Source: Sebastes aleutianus (taxonomy: Eukaryota > Chordata > Actinopteri > Perciformes > Sebastidae). From it: a stretch of 64,000 bases of DNA. The DNA is taken from assembly GCA_916700875.1 (NCBI GenBank), contig CAKAKS010000031.1, positions 19,747,380-19,811,379 of the forward strand. Reading direction: 5' to 3'. The notes under the pieces are model-generated. The model was not told the origin of the DNA and did not search any database. It worked only from the letters and a program-made list of their open reading frames with translations. Shown one piece after another: positions 59,040 to 64,000 of the stretch (positions are counted from its first letter, which is position 1; every line of letters starts with the position of its first letter). The translations under genes and the position numbers were made by a program.

Positions 59040-60005
59040 ACATGCCATGGACAAAACAATTGTCAGTAAATGCTCAGTTATCCTTGACTTCAGCACTGAA
59101 TTGATGACTAAAGCGGTTACAGGTATAAACACAGCTCCAAGGCATTATTAATAATCAGTAGCCAGTTTGAAAGGACAGTTTTATGTTGACTGATATTCAT
59201 TTTTATTGTAAACAAACGTGAATGAGCCAATTAGCCTGATAAAGGAGGAGAACATAAGTTATCGTTTCACATATAAATAAATTAATTTATTGTGTAAAGA
59301 TTCCATCTGGGGATTTGCATGGTTTACTGGCACACACACATGGTTTCGCATTGACGCAGATGTGGATTCACTGGTACTGAACGGTTGGTTAAGATGCATC
59401 TCAAGTGCATCGAATTGAATTCCTGGTTGAGATCACATCAGTGTCAGGAGGAGAGATATATACGATTAGCCTCCTCAGGACCGTAGTAAACATCCACCTG
59501 TCCTGACCTTATTTTATACCCCCTCGCCCCCCTCTACTTCCACAGATCTGGGTGTAATTGCTCCGGCTAAAGAAGATGACAACTGACGTGCAGAACATGA
59601 ATGTCAGCAGGTATGGAACTGTGACCTTTCCGAGCTATTGAGGGAACATTATTCACGCATACATCATGGAAAGGCAATAGGCAAGGTGCTCTAACAAAGG
59701 GACCTATGAGCACGTCTGAGAATTCCCAGCTGTTCCTACTGGAAAGTACAAAAGGTTGGAGGATAGAGAGCAATGCACATGTAGGAAGCACACTCTTGGC
59801 ACTACTCTGAGCTATATACCTTTGTTCTAATTGTTTCATTTAGTTCTAAAAGAAAACTAAATTAAACAAGAAAAAAGGTTGGGAGGAAGCTTGGTGGGTC
59901 GGCACCATTTTGGGACAATACTGAGCCTTTCTTCTGGATTGAGCTGACAAATTGCGCTCACTCTCTGTCATTACATTCAAATATGGGCCGGTAAAGAGCT
60001 CGCTC
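59040..60005. other. Intergenic stretch, no gene seen
   Basis: Ordinary sequence. The minus frame at 59567-59839 has no motif. Confidence 0.45.
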
Positions 60006-60700
60006 CTTAAAGGCCCTGACACACCAAAGCCAACGGTCGGCCTCCGGACAGTTTTGGGCCGCTGATGAGCGTCTGTAGGCCTAGTTTTTGCGGTGTGTCC
60101 CATACCGACGGCTCTAGTCTGCCCGTGTCGGAGGCTTTTTGGCCGATTCAGCATGTTGAATCGGCGGTGGAGCCCGTTGATGACAGAAATCACTCTGATT
60201 GGCTGTTCAGCTTAAACAAATCAGCACATAAGAGAAACGGAAGTGAGGAGAGCAAGCCAATGAGTAAAGTCAAGAGGACACACACAGAAGGCTCTTCTCA
60301 TTTTTCATCTTTATCTCATCTGATCAATCCAATACACAGATCGTTTCACAGCGACATGGCCATCTGGAATGAAGCCAAGAGGTGAGTGAGAGTGGTGTGA
60401 AAATGGTCGGCAAACGCCACTTTGTTTCATGTACGTATCATAACAACGGCTTGTATAATCCGCCGTCCTCGGGCTTCCAGTTTACATTTTTGAATGATGA
60501 ATACAGACTACCGCCACCTGCTGGTGTGGAGAGTTATTTCCTCTCATGTAGGCGCACACATACGTGCTAACGTCGGCTGTATTCTTTGCCACGTGTTCAA
60601 ATGCAACTTGTCGGCCAGGACCAAGGCGATGTGAGGCTACGCAACAGTCGCCGCTAGTTTTTTGATGTTGGGTTGGTGTGTCGGTCAAAGGGTTTCTAAT
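60006..60700 (+). mobile_element. Non-autonomous element with gacacaccaaagcc ends
   Basis: The left end ccctgacacaccaaagccaa and right end gttgggttggtgtgtcgg are inverted relatives. The interior is CG-rich, with no transposase and no consistent ORF. Such elements are common in fish. The superfamily is not assigned. Confidence 0.6.
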
Positions 60701-62143
60701 GAAGATATAATACAAACATAAAACAGGGAAATTAGAAACAAAGACTCTCACTTTATAAAATGTGGAAACCAAAAAATGAAGCAGATGTGTGTCTCTTTTT
60801 CTTTTTAGTGTCAGAATGTGGAAACCTTCTTTTCCATCTGCAAAATCCAAGACTCCATCTGTCTGTCTGTAATGAGGCTCTACAGGACAATAAAATCAAA
60901 GCACAATGAGCTGGCTCAACCTTTCACTCGTAATTAATTTTTCCTGTCTATGAGGCTTGAAGAAAGAAAAAAAGGAGGGGACAAGTATCTTGCGTGCAAA
61001 TTCATATTCTCAAGAACCACCACGGGATTGCAATTTTCTTTTCCCAAACAGCCTCTCCAGATGCAACGAGCACCGCACCCGACAAAGAACCCTCTTGAAA
61101 CCTTATTTGATCATGCATTGTGGCGCCCGCTGCATCAGGCTCGCTCATGGATTACCTGGCAGATAATGGGCCGTACCCAACCGTAATTAGATTGACATTT
61201 CATGCTAATAGCCCAGACCTGTGTAATCGCTCGTTGTAGTGAATTGTAATATTCAGGGTGAGATCATTTATGAGTTTGCTGCCGGCCTATGATGTTATAT
61301 TTATCTGCCCTGAGAAGATTGTGTCTTTTTAATATGTCGTTGAAGGCATATATCACTCATTTTTCATGTTCTGCTCAAGTGAATTGAGGTCGCTGGTCTA
61401 AGAGGTCGGGCATGAAAGGAAGAGGCTTGTATCAGACATCAACAGCAGTCTGAGGAGCATGTGTGAGGCCAGTAAAAAATCATCATCTTCGTCTCCTTTC
61501 CTCTAATGAAGCTGTTTTTCAGCATCTCTGTCTTTGCTTGACGCTCCCTCTCCAGCCAATTTTCCTCCATCTCACGGACATCCTGTCTCTTCCCTCCACC
61601 TGTTACAAACCGTCCTCTCCAGATTAAGTTAAACCACGCCGCAATAAAAACTAATGAAGAAAAACAAGATTTCCTCAGCGTTTATGATGTCAGTGCTTGC
61701 GGAACAAAAACGGTGCCAGTACTCTCAACCAGCGGCTGTGCCTTCTATCTCAGATACCCTGGTGTGACTATGTGCTGTTCATCCCATGTGAAATCTATTT
61801 CTGTATAAGAATAAATTTAATTCACGAGGAGCATATGTGCAAGTAATTGTTTTTGAAATAGTGAAATATATTAGATTTCCTTCATGGTTGGAAATTGAAC
61901 AAGGATAATATCTTTGTATTTAGTCCGGAGTACACAGACATTTGCTAGTGGGCTTCAACAAAAGCATTTCAAAGCAGGGGCGATCGATCAGACCTTTCGG
62001 ACCTTTATGAGAATGTGCCATGTGGTCACGGTCACGGTCAAGGGCGTAGGTTTTGTTTCAACATTTGGGGGGGGGTGACACACATTAAGCGTGGTCTGGG
62101 GTTCCTCCCCCAAAAAAATTAGAGTGTCACTCCATTTTAATCA
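60701..62143. other. Intergenic stretch, candidate conserved non-coding block
   Basis: No gene is supported. The block 61185-61400 (starting attagattgacatttcatgc) is non-repetitive with homeodomain-like ATTA words and could be conserved regulatory DNA. A G-run is near 62071. Confidence 0.35.
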
Positions 62144-62621
62144 ATTAACCCTCACAGGCACTGCATTCGACATTGGAAAATATGCTCAAATCATAACATG
62201 GCAAACTGCAGCCCAACAGGCAACAACAGCTGTCAGTGTGTCAGTGTGCTGACTTGACTATGACTTGTCCCCAAACTGTATGTGATTATCATAAAGTGGG
62301 CATGTCTGTAAAGGGGAGACTCGTGGGTACCCATAGGACCCATTTTCATTCACATATCTTGAGGTCAGAGTTCAAGGGACCCCTTTGAAAATGGCCATGC
62401 CAATTTCTCCTTTCCTAAATTTAGCGGAGTATTACTGAGCCTCCTTCTCGACAAGCTAGTAGACTTGGATGGTACCAATGGATTCCTTAGGTTTTATAGT
62501 TTCATATGATGCCAGTATTTTCACTCTGGCTTTAAAACTGAGCTTGCTACTTTTTAACAAGTTGCGTTAATGTGTTAAAGAAATTAGTGGCAATAAAACA
62601 ACTTTAACTTTGACAGCCCTA
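62144..62621 (-). mobile_element. Family A copy, one end missing
   Basis: It runs from accctcacaggcactgcatt through the core (gagactcgtgggtacccata) to ctttgacagcccta at 62621. The gattaatcgc-rich terminus is absent. Confidence 0.8.
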
Positions 62622-63297
62622 ATGATAAAACATATAGTAAAACAGGAAATCAGTAAAGATTGGTAGTGTCCTCGTCTCTCTACATGACTTTCCTGAAAAT
62701 CCATTACTACAGTAGTGCTGACTGAGCAGCATGTTGCTTTTGTTTCCTGGTTGGATGTGTGCACCAAAGATCACTTCTGTTAATGAAGCTAAAAACACTG
62801 ACTGTCTCTGTAGCTTTGGACCGGATGATCACATCTTTACTGCATGTAGTAAAACGTACATCTGGATTTTATGTGCTTTTCAACTGCAATCAGAGCAACC
62901 AGTAGTTTTTTTTTTACCATTAAGTGAAATAATGAACCTCATTTCAAGTTCCTCTCACTCAGAGCAAAGTGAATAGACTTATTTAATTTGCTAGGTGAAA
63001 TTGCATTTAAGTGTAGACTCATGACCATGAGTGACATGAAGAGTGTGTGACTGTTCTGGGAGAGTGGTGGAGTGTGAGAAGGTTGGGTGGAGTGGGAATG
63101 AAAAGGGAGAAAGAGAAGAGGAGGTGCGAACCTCTGGTGTCAGCAGGGGAAGTCTTTTATTCATACCGTCTCGTGCTGCTTTCCCAACTGTGGAATAATG
63201 GGTCATTCCCACAGTACAGAGGCAGAGGTGGGCTCAGATCATCTCTTCCACTTGGCTGGACACAATGAATGAGACAGGGACAGGGTGTGATATGGCA
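62622..63297. other. Intergenic stretch, no gene seen
   Basis: Open frames at 62567-63268 on both strands have no recognised motif. Confidence 0.45.
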
Positions 63298-63425
63298 ACC
63301 TGGTCTCATGGAAAGGCGTAGAAATACCAAAACATTACACAGACATTTTACGTGTCATGACTACGTATTTTAGCCTTTTGTATGTCATTTGTACACAGCT
63401 TTTTGCGTGTCATTTGTTGCGGTAA
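63298..63425 (-). mobile_element. Family G terminal fragment
   Basis: The stretch cctggtctcatggaaaggcg, tagaaataccaaaacattac, gcctttt and tgtcattt is the reverse complement of the G right end at 24765-24858. Only about 130 bp is present. Confidence 0.6.
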
Positions 63426-64000
63426 AGCCAGCCGTCACTCGCATCTCTGTGGTCAAACTGTCCGATGCTACAACTGTAGAGCACCCATAAACTGACATTA
63501 TGTTAAATGCATTCAAACGGCCCCGATAGAGCTGACCATGGATGTATAAAGAGAACGAAGCTGACGGGAGAGCTAGAGACGGACTTGGCAAAGTTAGCAG
63601 AAGTATACACGTGTGACTACGTCCGTTTCTCAGAATAAGGTGTTAACAATAAAGAACTGTATATACAAAATACATGTATGGAAATAAGATTGATTCTATT
63701 ATATTCACCAGAAGTATAAAACTTTACATGTCCCTTAGAAATTAAAAAGAAAATACCACTAATTTGTGAGGGAAATGTCTTTATTCTTTGATTTTGGGGT
63801 TTCTGGAAAAAATGTAATAATGCCTGACAATGACATGCTATCAAACTATCAAAAATCAAACATTTTTACTGTATTAATTTACATATTTTCCAATAATAAA
63901 AGTCCCTAGAAATGTACGATTGAAGGTTTTCTCCTGATCTAGTGTTAAAAGTTCACAAATAAATCTCAATAAATTGTAATATTGAATCTCAATACTTAAA
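63426..64000. other. Intergenic stretch, no gene seen
   Basis: AT-rich toward the window end. Frames at 63385-63859 show no domain. Confidence 0.45.

Overview
The window looks like nuclear DNA from a ray-finned fish, most likely a percomorph teleost. The reasons are a spliced C2H2 zinc-finger gene with GT-AG introns, long AT-rich intergenic stretches, microsatellites, and many short interspersed elements of types common in teleost genomes (non-autonomous hAT-like and TTAA-bounded DNA elements, Tc1 relics, LINE 3' ends, a tRNA-headed SINE). The species cannot be told from the sequence. There are no bacterial operons, no CRISPR array and no viral genome.

Only one convincing intact protein-coding gene is present: a four-exon C2H2 zinc-finger gene on the + strand at 9091-12173. 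The exons 9091-9324, 10271-10451, 10547-10642 and 10885-12173 join in phase to 1800 nt (599 residues), with 13 finger positions at residues 226-582 and a poly(A) signal at 12255. Its upstream region and intron 1 carry two copies of a direct repeat, each with an ACTACAnnTCCCA-type promoter motif. Two further coding relics belong to mobile elements: a Tc1-like transposase fragment (about 33518-33860, minus) and a MADF-like fragment (34361-34426, plus). The C-terminal end of a degenerate LINE reverse-transcriptase ORF lies at about 39656-40215 (minus).

The rest is repeat-dense intergenic or intronic DNA. Family letters used here are mine. A: TAGGGCTGTCA-ended hAT-like element, ten copies or fragments. 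B: TTAA-bounded piggyBac-like element with CCCTCTGAGA ends, five main copies plus one fragment. C and H: two other TTAA-bounded elements. D: a dispersed fragment. E: an element ending in an actgcagctttaa-like tail. G: an element with intrinsic ~30-bp tandem units. I: an AT-rich element. Simple and tandem repeats include a ~690-bp GGAT array (15445-16130), a ~44-bp x 5 array (14262-14476), a 30-bp x 3.3 array (38841-38940) and an (AC)n tract (28214-28258).

The most informative observations are these. Families A and B have different termini but share a ~270-bp core. A 27-nt retroposon stub sits between perfect 13-bp target duplications, with an empty-site paralogue elsewhere in the window. A perfect 32-bp inverted repeat lies inside element H. 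The zinc-finger protein shows an apparent helix duplication across exons 1 and 2. I found no convincing new multi-gene system. Family recognition rests on reading the sequence and on memory of repeat types, with no database search.
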